DNA of 64,000 bases from 12-FULL-44-12b sp964348525 (GTDB taxonomy: Bacteria; Patescibacteriota; Minisyncoccia; Phycocordibacterales; Zambryskibacteraceae). The position numbers were made by a program, and so were the translations under genes. The DNA is taken from positions 54,032 to 118,031 of the forward strand of contig CAYGCY010000001.1 of the NCBI GenBank assembly GCA_964348525.1, read 5' to 3'. The notes beneath the pieces are model-generated. The model saw only the letters and a program-made list of their open reading frames with translations. It did no database searches and was not told where the DNA came from. This document shows, piece by piece, positions 56,514 to 63,855 of this stretch (within the stretch, counting starts at the first letter, position 1; every line of letters begins with the position of its first letter).

Positions 56514-57042
56514 TGGTTTTCTTTAATTCTTTTTCAGGCACCCACTCATGTATATCTTTTGCTTTATCGATGAAAAGTATTCCTTCTAAATGGTCGCATT
56601 CGTGTTGAAAAATTTGTGCCATCAGGCCAGAAGCGCCCCTTCTAACTTTTTTACCTTTTTCGTCATATGCGGATATTTCCACTTTTTCTGATCTTTTTAC
56701 TTTTCCGTACAGCCATCTTACTGATAAGCATCCTTCCTCCATACTATTTTTTTGTCTGGATAGTTTTATAATTTCTGGATTTATGAAAACTTCGTCTTTG
56801 TATTTAACGGGCCCTTCTTCATTTGCAATGATGGCTTTTGTTTTGCCAGCTACCACAAATATTCGAAGAGGTTCGCCGATTTGTGGAGCGGCTATGGCAA
56901 CTCCGTCTTCTTGAGAAGCTAAAGCCTTTTTCATACCCGTGATTATCTTTTGTATTTTTTTTGAGGAAATTTCTTTTACGGGCACGAGTTTTGCCTTTGA
57001 CCTCAAAATGGGAGTTTCCTTTTCTTGGTAAATTTTAACCAT
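56506..57042 (-). CDS. def: Peptide deformylase
   Basis: The 178-residue metalloenzyme removes the formyl group from nascent chains. Its three motifs are seen: GVAIAAPQIG (motif 1, usually GVGLAAPQIG), EEGCLSVRW (motif 2 with the metal-binding Cys) and QHECDHLEGILF (motif 3, HExxH). The def-fmt pair together provides the formyl-methionine cycle. There is no clear -10 box beyond TATTGT just before the ATG, so the promoter is uncertain. Confidence 0.95.
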   Translation of the reverse strand: MVKIYQEKETPILRSKAKLVPVKEISSKKIQKIITGMKKALASQEDGVAIAAPQIGEPLRIFVVAGKTKAIIANEEGPVKYKDEVFINPEIIKLSRQKNSMEEGCLSVRWLYGKVKRSEKVEISAYDEKGKKVRRGASGLMAQIFQHECDHLEGILFIDKAKDIHEWVPEKELKKTNA

Positions 57043-57143
57043 AACAATAGCTTACTTGCCAGTACATTGTCTTGCAATGTCTTCGAGGATTCTAATGTTT
57101 GGCCTTTCACAAGTACCCAAATTTATCCCCACCAAAAGGACAC

Positions 57144-57205
57144 AAATCAGAAATACCTCGTCACGGAGAGATAAACCTCGCTCCTAAACGAGGCATTTCT
57201 GATTT
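57144..57205 (+). repeat. Family-1 hairpin element, copy 7
   Basis: Core 57161-57188 (TCACGGAGAGATAAACC...CTCCTAAA). The arms AAATCAGAAATACCTCG and CGAGGCATTTCTGATTT form a 17-bp stem with one G-U pair. It lies between def and priA, both on the minus strand. Confidence 0.88.
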
Positions 57206-57229
57206 ATGTCAAAGACCAGTCCCTGATTT

Positions 57230-59131
57230 TTATAAAAGAGCGTCGGGGTCTACAAATACTGAAAAATTGGGGGGTAATGACCGTAGTTTTTCTACCAACT
57301 CGTGCTTCGGCCACTCTTCTGAAGAAGTGCTCTGGCGCTCTATTTTGATAAGGCCATGATATCTCACCAGCTTAGCTCCGTTTCTTACTTTAAATATCTC
57401 AATCGCATCCCCCAAGAGTTGTTTTATAAAGGATGCCCCGTTTTCAGCTCTTACTGGGCTATCTTCCCAAACGATTTTTATGAAAAGAGAAAAAGGAGGA
57501 AATGCAAATTTTTTTCTTTCTGCCAGCTCTCTTTCAAAGAAACTTAAAAAGTTGCCTTCTTTGGCGTATTCAAATATTTTGTTTTCAGGGTCTCTCGTTT
57601 GAAATATAACTTTCTCTTTCCCTAAATGTCTTATGTGTATTAAAAGGGCCATTATTTTTTCGTTGATTCTTAGGTCCGGTATGCCGAGAAGCGAATCGGC
57701 GGAAACCACGGCAGATATTTCTACTGGTTTTTTAAAATAATGAAGTGCCATTTCCGTGCCAATGAGAACCGACCCTGATGTTGTGAGAAATTTTTCTACC
57801 ATTTTTAATGCCTTTGAAGGAGTAGGCGCGGTATTTTTATCAAGAAGAAAGGTTTCTATATTAGGGTCTATTTTTTTGATTTCAGCTTCTACCCCCTCTA
57901 TACCGATACCAAGCGTGATGAGTCTCCACCCTCCACAATGTGCACATTCATCTTTTGCAATCTTTTTTTCTCCACATTTATGGCACAGAAAAAATGGTTT
58001 TTCCTTGCCATAGAGCACCAAAGGTGCGCCACAAGTAGTGCAAGACATTATTGTTTCGCAATCTGCACACACGGTAGTAGGGGAAAGACCTTTTCGTCCC
58101 CCAAACAAAAACACTCTTTTTCTGTTTTCTACCAATTGTTCTAATTCTGCCCTTAATTTATCCGAAAATATTTTGAATGGTTCTCCGTCCTCGCTTTTAA
58201 CCATAGACACTATAGAAATATCTGCCAATGACTGCTCTCGCATTTTTAGATGCCCCCATTCATTTATTTCATTTTCACGCATTTTATGCATTGTATCTAC
58301 GCTCAAAATTTCAGAACCCAAAATCAATCTTGTGCAATATTCATGGGATAAAATTTTTGCAAAAATCTTAAAATCTAAATTTGGTCTCCCGAATGTTTTG
58401 TAGCTTCTAGAATTTTCACGGTCTAATACTAAAGTTTCTGTGTCTGTACGCAGGAGACATAAGAATTGAGGAGTGCCTATAGTAAGGGCAGGGTGCCCAT
58501 AATCGTCTACCACCTTTAAAGCTTTTTCTATCTCTTTTTTTCCGCTAGTAGATGTGTCCCCGCTATGAAATACTGCAGTAAATTGCTCAATGCCTTTTGA
58601 GAGTTCTTCTTTGGCTGTTTCGGCATCCCTTGCTGTGGGCACTACAATAAATATTGATTTTTTGCGCGCAAAAGTTTCTCTTATGAGAGAGCGATACTGA
58701 GAATATCTTTCCTCGCTATTTCCTTGAAAAGCGCTGGTATCTGCTTTTAGGGTACATTGCGGTTCGATTGGTTCTACTTTTCTCTTTACTTCAAATAAAA
58801 TATTTGGAAGAACCGCTCCAAGGGTGGCAGCAAACGGTTGGGCTTCATATTCTCCAAATTTTTCTACTGCATGCATAAATGCTTTGCTCGTTAGTGTCCG
58901 TCCACCGTTTGGGTTAGAAGACGCTTTTATTTTTTTAAGAGTAAAATTACTTTGTCTCAAATCCATTTTTGCTGATTCTGCTGGGGAAGACTTCAACACC
59001 AATGCGCGTACCTCACGATTTCGCAGGGGCACCTTAACCATAACCCCCGGCTCGTATTCGGTAACTGAAAAATAGGTAAGGGGCTCTTTATCAGAGGTTT
59101 TAGTGAGAGGGAGTACTGAAACTATATACAT
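57230..59131 (-). CDS. priA: PriA-like primosomal protein with degenerate helicase motifs
   Basis: The start at 59131 gives MYIVSVLPLTKTSDKEPLTY, the usual PriA beginning; the frame to 59191 adds 20 unrelated residues. The N-terminal DNA-binding domain (about 1-100) and the paired zinc clusters (CADCETIMSCTTCGAPL, CHKCGEKKIAKDECAHCGG) are clear, and the C-terminal part is typical. The helicase motifs are not: the Walker A GxTGSGKT position reads FARKKSIFIVVPTARDAE with no P-loop, and the DEEH box reads VLDRENSRSYK. It can probably bind replication forks but not unwind DNA. The frame is intact, so it is a maintained variant. Confidence 0.85.
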   Translation of the reverse strand: MYIVSVLPLTKTSDKEPLTYFSVTEYEPGVMVKVPLRNREVRALVLKSSPAESAKMDLRQSNFTLKKIKASSNPNGGRTLTSKAFMHAVEKFGEYEAQPFAATLGAVLPNILFEVKRKVEPIEPQCTLKADTSAFQGNSEERYSQYRSLIRETFARKKSIFIVVPTARDAETAKEELSKGIEQFTAVFHSGDTSTSGKKEIEKALKVVDDYGHPALTIGTPQFLCLLRTDTETLVLDRENSRSYKTFGRPNLDFKIFAKILSHEYCTRLILGSEILSVDTMHKMRENEINEWGHLKMREQSLADISIVSMVKSEDGEPFKIFSDKLRAELEQLVENRKRVFLFGGRKGLSPTTVCADCETIMSCTTCGAPLVLYGKEKPFFLCHKCGEKKIAKDECAHCGGWRLITLGIGIEGVEAEIKKIDPNIETFLLDKNTAPTPSKALKMVEKFLTTSGSVLIGTEMALHYFKKPVEISAVVSADSLLGIPDLRINEKIMALLIHIRHLGKEKVIFQTRDPENKIFEYAKEGNFLSFFERELAERKKFAFPPFSLFIKIVWEDSPVRAENGASFIKQLLGDAIEIFKVRNGAKLVRYHGLIKIERQSTSSEEWPKHELVEKLRSLPPNFSVFVDPDALL

Positions 59132-59184
59132 ACCCAGAAGCTTAAGGCTGTAAGCTATAAGCTGCAAGTTGTCAGTTAAAACAA

Positions 59185-59232
59185 AAGCCACCAGACAACA
59201 GTGGACTTTTGTCCTAGTTTGTCAGGTGGCTT
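59185..59232 (-). terminator. Terminator of the 59222 cassette, stop codon in the arm
   Basis: AAGCCACC-AGACAAC pairs with GTTTGTC-AGGTGGCTT around a smaller GGAC/GTCC hairpin; the TGA of the gene (59222-59224) lies in the 5' arm as transcribed. TTTTGTTTT follows on the minus strand. Confidence 0.75.
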
Positions 59233-59374
59233 GGGATTGCCCGGCTCGAAAGAACGAGTGGGCCGAGAGAAGTGCAAAGAAAATGGGAACCACCACGAAC
59301 CCACTCTTGAGGGTGTAGGCGGCAAAGGCCGTTTCCCAAACCCCTAGGATGATCCATCTTGTGGTTGGCCGCAT
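59222..59374 (-). CDS. Small membrane cassette protein, 50 residues
   Basis: AAGGAG (59384-59389) lies 9 nt before the ATG at 59374. The product MRPTTRWIILGVWETAFAAY... has two short hydrophobic segments (about 7-20 and 25-40, FVVVPIFFALLSAHSFF) and a polar end. I know no family. It lies between priA and mreB with its own near-consensus promoter and a terminator that overlaps the stop codon. GC content is clearly above that of its neighbours. Confidence 0.62.
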   Translation of the reverse strand: MRPTTRWIILGVWETAFAAYTLKSGFVVVPIFFALLSAHSFFRAGQSQAT

Positions 59375-59412
59375 GAAGCGCAACTCCTTATTTCAGTGAG
59401 GGTTCTTTCCGC

Positions 59413-59440
59413 ATAATACACTATTAATATAATTTGTCAA
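59413..59440 (-). promoter_or_regulatory. Near-consensus sigma70 promoter of the 59222 cassette
   Basis: On the minus strand TTGACA (59435-59440), 16-nt spacer, TATTAT (59413-59418). Confidence 0.83.
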
Positions 59441-59484
59441 GTACTTTCATTATTACCCCAAAAAGAATAAAGTGTAGGCCATTC

Positions 59485-60498
59485 ATGGCCTTTTTTACTA
59501 AAAAACTCGGAATTGATTTAGGCACTACAAGTGTCTTGGTCTATGTACCCGGGAAAGGGGTGATACTCAATGAACCTTCGGTAGTTGCGGTATCTGAAGA
59601 GGATAGAAAAGTTTTGGCAATAGGGATAGAGGCCAAAAAAATGATAGGCAAAACGCCGGAAAACATTATTGCCTATCGTCCCATGAAAGATGGAGTGATA
59701 GCAGATTACAAAGTAACAGAAGCGATGCTTCGCTATTTTATTACTAAAGCGCTTGGTAAATTTTCTTTTGTAAAACCAGATGTTCTCATTAGTGTGCCGG
59801 CCGGAGTTACCTCAACTGAGCGTCGAGCAGTTATTGAGGCGGCCCTGAAGGCAGGAGCAAAAAATGCGTACGTAGTGAAAGAGCCCGTGCTCGCCGCGAT
59901 AGGTGCGGGTATTCCTATACAAGAGCCCTCTGGACAGATGATTGTAGATATTGGTGGGGGGACCACGGACGTCGCTGTGATTTCTTTGGGCGGAATTGTG
60001 GCTTCGACTTCCGTGAAGTGTGCAGGAAATAAGATTGATGTTGCAATTACTGACTATATGAAGAAAACATACAATTTAGCAATCGGAGATCGCACGGCAG
60101 AGGTTATAAAAATAGAAATAGGTTCAGCGGTGCCAGTCGAAGAAGAACTATCTATGCAAGTGAAGGGGAGAGATTATGTATCCGGCTTACCTCGCTCTGT
60201 TGAAATAAAAACGAATGAAATAGTGAAAGCGATAGGGAAGGAGCTCCGCGACATGATAAAAGCAATGAAAGACGTATTACAAGAAACTCCACCCGAACTT
60301 GCTTCAGACATTATTGATAAAGGTATTGTGATGACTGGGGGGACATCACAGCTCAGGCATTTGCCAGAGTTGGTGTTTCGCCGTACTGGGGTGAAAGCGG
60401 TTTTGGCTAAAGATGCTTTATTTTGTGTAGTTAAGGGGACTGGTATCGCACTTGAGCATCTTGAGGCATATAAGAAGGCGGTCATAAGCAAAAGGTAA
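59485..60498 (+). CDS. mreB: Rod shape-determining protein MreB
   Basis: The start at 59485 gives MAFFTKKLGIDLGTTSVLVY; a longer frame adds 17 residues not found in MreB. The 337-residue actin-like ATPase has the phosphate loops GIDLGTTSVLVYV and MIVDIGGGTTDVAVISLGG, the connecting motif ERRAVIEAALKAGAKNAYVV, and the adenosine motif GIVMTGGTSQLRHLP. It polymerises under the membrane and guides wall synthesis. mreC/mreD do not follow; holB does, after a family-1 element. Confidence 0.95.
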   Translation: MAFFTKKLGIDLGTTSVLVYVPGKGVILNEPSVVAVSEEDRKVLAIGIEAKKMIGKTPENIIAYRPMKDGVIADYKVTEAMLRYFITKALGKFSFVKPDVLISVPAGVTSTERRAVIEAALKAGAKNAYVVKEPVLAAIGAGIPIQEPSGQMIVDIGGGTTDVAVISLGGIVASTSVKCAGNKIDVAITDYMKKTYNLAIGDRTAEVIKIEIGSAVPVEEELSMQVKGRDYVSGLPRSVEIKTNEIVKAIGKELRDMIKAMKDVLQETPPELASDIIDKGIVMTGGTSQLRHLPELVFRRTGVKAVLAKDALFCVVKGTGIALEHLEAYKKAVISKR

Positions 60499-60511
60499 CT
60501 TGGTAAATGCC

Positions 60512-60581
60512 AGTGAAAATAGAATAGCCTTGTCACGGAGAGATATACCGCGCTCCTAAACAAGGCTATTCTATTTTCACT
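60512..60581 (+). repeat. Family-1 hairpin element, copy 8
   Basis: The best preserved copy: 21-nt arms (60512-60532 and 60561-60581) are perfectly complementary and hold the 28-nt core (60533-60560, TCACGGAGAGATATACC...CTCCTAAA) at the tip. Confidence 0.92.
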
Positions 60582-60610
60582 CGATATTCTTCAAAACTAA
60601 AAGCTTTGGG

Positions 60611-60616
60611 TATAAT
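60611..60616 (+). promoter_or_regulatory. -10 hexamer TATAAT, leaderless-type, for holB
   Basis: Ends 7 nt before the ATG at 60624; two earlier in-frame start codons (60606 and 60615) are upstream of or inside the hexamer and so cannot be used. Confidence 0.65.
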
Positions 60617-60623
60617 GATTCAA

Positions 60624-61307
60624 ATGCTTGGTGAAATTTTAAAAGCAAGCCTAAATCACTCACGCGCATATTTAGTGCGAGGCAACAAGACAAGTGTTTT
60701 GCCTGAAATTTTTGTTGCTGTAGAAAAAGAATGGGGGATTGTGGTGCAGGGGAATCCGAATGTGGTGGTCGTTGATGGGCACTTGAGTGTAGATGAGGCA
60801 AGAAAACTCGTAGAGTTTTCTTCAATGTCCACTTTTGGCAAAGATAGAGCAAAGTTAATTATTTTATCCGCAGAAAGGGTAACTCGTGAGGCACAGAATA
60901 CACTTCTGAAACTCACTGAAGAGCCAAACAGCTCTCTTAGAATTTTTGTGATTGTGCCAAAAGATGTAGAGCTTTTACCCACACTTCTCTCTCGCCTCGA
61001 AGATATATCCTTTGCTTTTACTGACAAGGTTCAAAGTTCAAACCTTTTGGCTCAAAGCTTTTTGTCGATGGGCTTAAAGGAAAGATTTAAATTGGCAGAG
61101 AAAATTGCAAAAGATGAAGATGAAACAGCTGTAGATGTATTTTTTCGTGATTTAGAAAACAAAGTATACAAGCACAAATATAAAAATATTTTAGAAAAAG
61201 AAAAAGCATTTTCTTCCGTCTCATTTGCCAAACAATCCGCATCTTCTCAAGGTCGCCAAAAAAGAATGATTTTGGAAACACTATCTATTTCCTTGCCGGT
61301 GGTATAA
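60624..61307 (+). CDS. holB: DNA polymerase III delta'-like clamp-loader subunit
   Basis: The start at 60624 (MLGEILKASLNHSRAYLVRG) is chosen from the promoter position. The product has the clamp-loader core ILSAERVTREAQNTLLKLTEEPNSSLRIFVIV (in pieces: AERVTREAQNTLLKLTEEP, LRIFVIVPK) and LLPTLLSRLEDISF, which carries the SRC-like region as SRLE. A P-loop is missing, as often in delta'. At about 227 residues it is shorter than the E. coli protein (334) and lacks the C-terminal collar in full. A distant delta (HolA) cannot be ruled out. Confidence 0.78.
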   Translation: MLGEILKASLNHSRAYLVRGNKTSVLPEIFVAVEKEWGIVVQGNPNVVVVDGHLSVDEARKLVEFSSMSTFGKDRAKLIILSAERVTREAQNTLLKLTEEPNSSLRIFVIVPKDVELLPTLLSRLEDISFAFTDKVQSSNLLAQSFLSMGLKERFKLAEKIAKDEDETAVDVFFRDLENKVYKHKYKNILEKEKAFSSVSFAKQSASSQGRQKRMILETLSISLPVV

Positions 61308-61308
61308 T
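61303..61308 (+). promoter_or_regulatory. -10 hexamer TATAAT, leaderless-type
   Basis: Overlaps the holB stop codon and ends 9 nt before the ATG at 61318; no Shine-Dalgarno sequence. Confidence 0.55.
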
Positions 61309-61317
61309 TTCGACTCT

Positions 61318-61839
61318 ATGGTTTTGTCTGTACATACTTTAGTAGGAGGGGCACTTGGTGCAATTTTGCCGGTAGCACCTGCAACTTCCTTTGTAATAGG
61401 CTTCATATCTCACTTCGCGCTTGATGCTATCCCTCATTCAGATTACCCACTTCGTTCATTATCTAAAGATAGGGAAGACAGAGGGGGAGACGCGATGACT
61501 AAAGACGCGAGATTGGCACACGATATTTTTGTGAACGGCATAGATGGAATTTTAGGTTTTCTTATTTTGATTTCTCTAACAGTTAGCTCGGGCTCCCTAA
61601 TTCCTATAGTTTTTGGAGCCATTGGTGCATGTGTGCCAGACGGGCTCCAGTTCTTACATTTTATGTTTCCAAAAGTCAGATGGCTAAAAGCGTTTAAAAG
61701 CTTTCATGGTTTTTTTCACACCCCCATCAGGGTTGAAGAATTTATGAAAAAACACATTCCGCTTTCAATCTTTGTACAAGGAGCCTTGGCGTGTATAGCA
61801 TTAGTTTCAATAATAAAAACAGTTCCTATCCCTTTTTGA
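61318..61839 (+). CDS. Membrane protein of unknown function with an H/D-rich motif
   Basis: The 173-residue protein has about three membrane helices (VGGALGAILPVAPATSFVIG, GILGFLILISLTVSSGSLIP, IFVQGALACIALVSIIK). Between them are conserved-looking polar motifs, GFISHFALDAIPHSDYPL and AHDIFVNGIDG, then GFFHTP, rich in His and Asp, resembling the YdjM/DUF457 group called membrane-bound metal-dependent hydrolases. The match is by pattern only, and no enzyme function is proved for that group. Confidence 0.55.
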   Translation: MVLSVHTLVGGALGAILPVAPATSFVIGFISHFALDAIPHSDYPLRSLSKDREDRGGDAMTKDARLAHDIFVNGIDGILGFLILISLTVSSGSLIPIVFGAIGACVPDGLQFLHFMFPKVRWLKAFKSFHGFFHTPIRVEEFMKKHIPLSIFVQGALACIALVSIIKTVPIPF

Positions 61840-61863
61840 TTTTGAAAAAAGCAGGTTTTCGGA

Positions 61864-61869
61864 TATTAT
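61864..61869 (+). promoter_or_regulatory. -10 hexamer TATTAT, leaderless-type, for frr
   Basis: Ends 9 nt before the ATG at 61879, excluding the in-frame TTG at 61873 as the main start. Confidence 0.5.
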
Positions 61870-61878
61870 TCCTTGTGT

Positions 61879-62412
61879 ATGTACGATTTCTCCAATTTTA
61901 AAAAACATGGGCAAGAAACAATAGAGTGGCTCAAGCGCGAGTTTTCTGGTATTCGTACGGGGCGCGCCACTCCGGCCATTTTAGATAATGTAAAGATAGA
62001 ATCGTATGGAACGTTCATGGGCATAAAAGAGCTTGCCTCTGTAAATATAGAAGATGCCAGATCTTTGCGTATTACTCCGTGGGACATGTCTCAAGCCAAA
62101 AATATAGAAAAAGCAATACAAACTTCCGACCTAGGACTTTCTGCAACGGTTGATGATAGAGGTTTAAGGATTATTTTTCCTGAACTTTCGTCTGAGAGAA
62201 GAACTCAGCTTTTGAAGGTTGCTAAGGTAAAGCTTGAAGACGCAAAAGTGGCTGTGAGAACAGAGCGAGAAAAAATAAAAAAAGATATAAATGAGGGGTT
62301 AGACAAAGATGCCAAATTTAGGCACAACGAAGAGCTTCAAAAAATAGTTGATAATTTAAACAAAGAGCTCGAAGCCATTTACGAAAGAAAAGAAAAGGAA
62401 ATACAGGAATAA
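61879..62412 (+). CDS. frr: Ribosome recycling factor
   Basis: The product, about 177 residues from ATG 61879 (MYDFSNFKKHGQETIEWLKR), shows the RRF pattern: LKREFSGIRTGRATPAILDN, WDMSQAKNIEKAIQTSDLGL, and the long C-terminal coiled coil RTEREKIKKDINEGLDKDAK. With EF-G it splits the ribosome after termination. rseP follows after 9 nt and proS lies further downstream, matching the common frr-rseP-proS neighbourhood. Confidence 0.95.
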   Translation: MYDFSNFKKHGQETIEWLKREFSGIRTGRATPAILDNVKIESYGTFMGIKELASVNIEDARSLRITPWDMSQAKNIEKAIQTSDLGLSATVDDRGLRIIFPELSSERRTQLLKVAKVKLEDAKVAVRTEREKIKKDINEGLDKDAKFRHNEELQKIVDNLNKELEAIYERKEKEIQE

Positions 62413-62421
62413 CTCAGAATA

Positions 62422-63519
62422 ATGATAACTCTAATACTTTTTCTAATAATCCTAAGTGTCCTAGTGGCTGTACATGAATTTGGGCATTTAATTGTTGCGA
62501 AATGGGTGGGCGCAAGGGTCAAGGAATACGCAATTGGTTTTCCGCCTCGTCTTTTTTCAAGAAAATTTAGAGGTACTGAATACAGTTTAAATCTCACACC
62601 TTTAGGAGGGTACGTAAATATTGCCGGAGAAGAAGGACTTGATGAAGAAGATGAGAAAGACATTCCAAAGGAAGAAAAATTATCAGGGAAACATCCTTTA
62701 AAAAAAATAGCAGTGCTTGTTGCGGGGGTGACAGCCAATATAGTGCTAGCGTGGATTCTTATCTCTATCACATTAATGGCAGGAGCATACGAGCCGGTTA
62801 CGACTAGCGATGTGCCCCAAGATGCCAAAGTAGTGGTTTTGGGAACCAGTTCGGGGTCTCCAGCTAAATTAGCCGGAATAAAACCTAATGATGTTGTTAC
62901 AGGAGTATCAAGTGGGGGTGCACTGTTTCAAACCAAAACAGCAGAAGATTTAGTAGATTTTTTAGGCAGAAACCAAAATAGCAAAATAACTCTAAATATT
63001 TTAAGAGCAGGCGAAACTATAGAGATTAAAGATCTTCTACAGACGGAAGGAATAGTTGATGGGAAAAAGGCTTTGGGTATTTCCATAGATACCGCAGTGA
63101 TGAAAGATTATTCTTTCTTTACCGCTTTTTACAAAGGAATCGGAGTTACTGGTTCGACTATTAAATTAATAAGCATCGGGGCAGGTAAAGCTTTAGGCAA
63201 TATAGTGCAATTAAAAGGAGGGTTAAGCGAAGTGGCAGGGCCAGTAGGGATAGGCAAAATTGTAGGAGAAGCTAGAAGTTTGGGGTGGGTATCTATAATT
63301 ACATTTGCGGCATTTCTTTCAATAAATTTGGCGATAATAAATATATTGCCATTCCCTGCGCTTGATGGGGGACGAGTAGTATTTACGCTTGTTGAGTGGG
63401 CGAGGGGGAAACCAGTACCGGCGAAAGTAGGACGCATGGTACACGGCGCCGGATTCGCTCTTCTCATACTACTTATGGTAATAGTGACTGTGCATGATGT
63501 TTCTGGTTTGCTAAAATAG
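62422..63519 (+). CDS. rseP: RseP/site-2 protease family intramembrane metalloprotease
   Basis: The 365-residue protein has the zinc-binding HExxH in VAVHEFGHLIVAKWVG in the first membrane helix, the RLFSRKFRGTEYSLNLTPLG and GGYV region, one PDZ domain (about 130-220, SGSPAKLAGIKPNDVVTGVS), and the second site-2 motif INILPFPALDGGRV near the C-terminus. It cleaves membrane-embedded substrates such as anti-sigma factors or signal peptides. Only one PDZ domain is present instead of two in E. coli RseP. Confidence 0.93.
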   Translation: MITLILFLIILSVLVAVHEFGHLIVAKWVGARVKEYAIGFPPRLFSRKFRGTEYSLNLTPLGGYVNIAGEEGLDEEDEKDIPKEEKLSGKHPLKKIAVLVAGVTANIVLAWILISITLMAGAYEPVTTSDVPQDAKVVVLGTSSGSPAKLAGIKPNDVVTGVSSGGALFQTKTAEDLVDFLGRNQNSKITLNILRAGETIEIKDLLQTEGIVDGKKALGISIDTAVMKDYSFFTAFYKGIGVTGSTIKLISIGAGKALGNIVQLKGGLSEVAGPVGIGKIVGEARSLGWVSIITFAAFLSINLAIINILPFPALDGGRVVFTLVEWARGKPVPAKVGRMVHGAGFALLILLMVIVTVHDVSGLLK

Positions 63520-63524
63520 CTCAA

Positions 63525-63824
63525 ATGGGGATGGAAACACTACCAATAAGCGAACAAGAGGCTTTCAAAATAAGACAAACGATTCAGGCGGAGCTTATAA
63601 AAAGAGCAGGCAATTTAGATGATCGCGATAGAACAGAACACGCAATGGATTGGATAGCTATGTATGCAGAAAAATTTGATAGAGTTTTTGAGCGAAGAAT
63701 GGATGAGCCTGATTTTATGGAAAGATGTAAAACAGATTTAGGTAATGTAGTAAAAGAGGTAGAGCTGGAGCTTTTCCTCGAAGAAAAAACAGACGGAGGC
63801 AAAGGGTACTCATTAGCGGCTTAA
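63525..63824 (+). CDS. Small helical protein of unknown function
   Basis: I do not recognise this 99-residue protein. It is acidic and mostly helical (QEAFKIRQTIQAELIKRAG, HAMDWIAMYAEKFDRVFERR, CKTDLGNVVKEVELELFLEE), without signal peptide or membrane segment. It begins six bases after rseP, so it belongs to the frr-rseP operon, and proS follows after 31 nt under its own -10 box. The second ATG at 63531 is an alternative start. Confidence 0.6.
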   Translation: MGMETLPISEQEAFKIRQTIQAELIKRAGNLDDRDRTEHAMDWIAMYAEKFDRVFERRMDEPDFMERCKTDLGNVVKEVELELFLEEKTDGGKGYSLAA

Positions 63825-63843
63825 TTTTGGGCCCGATTTCAGG

Positions 63844-63849
63844 TACAAT
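63844..63849 (+). promoter_or_regulatory. -10 hexamer TACAAT, leaderless-type, for proS
   Basis: Ends 6 nt before the ATG at 63856, so +1 should be the start codon itself. Confidence 0.55.
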
Positions 63850-63855
63850 TCAGTA

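Noticed and set aside
57099..57359. Plus-strand frame of 86 codons
   Set aside because: It runs through family-1 copy 7 and the end of priA in antisense and has no ribosome site or promoter.
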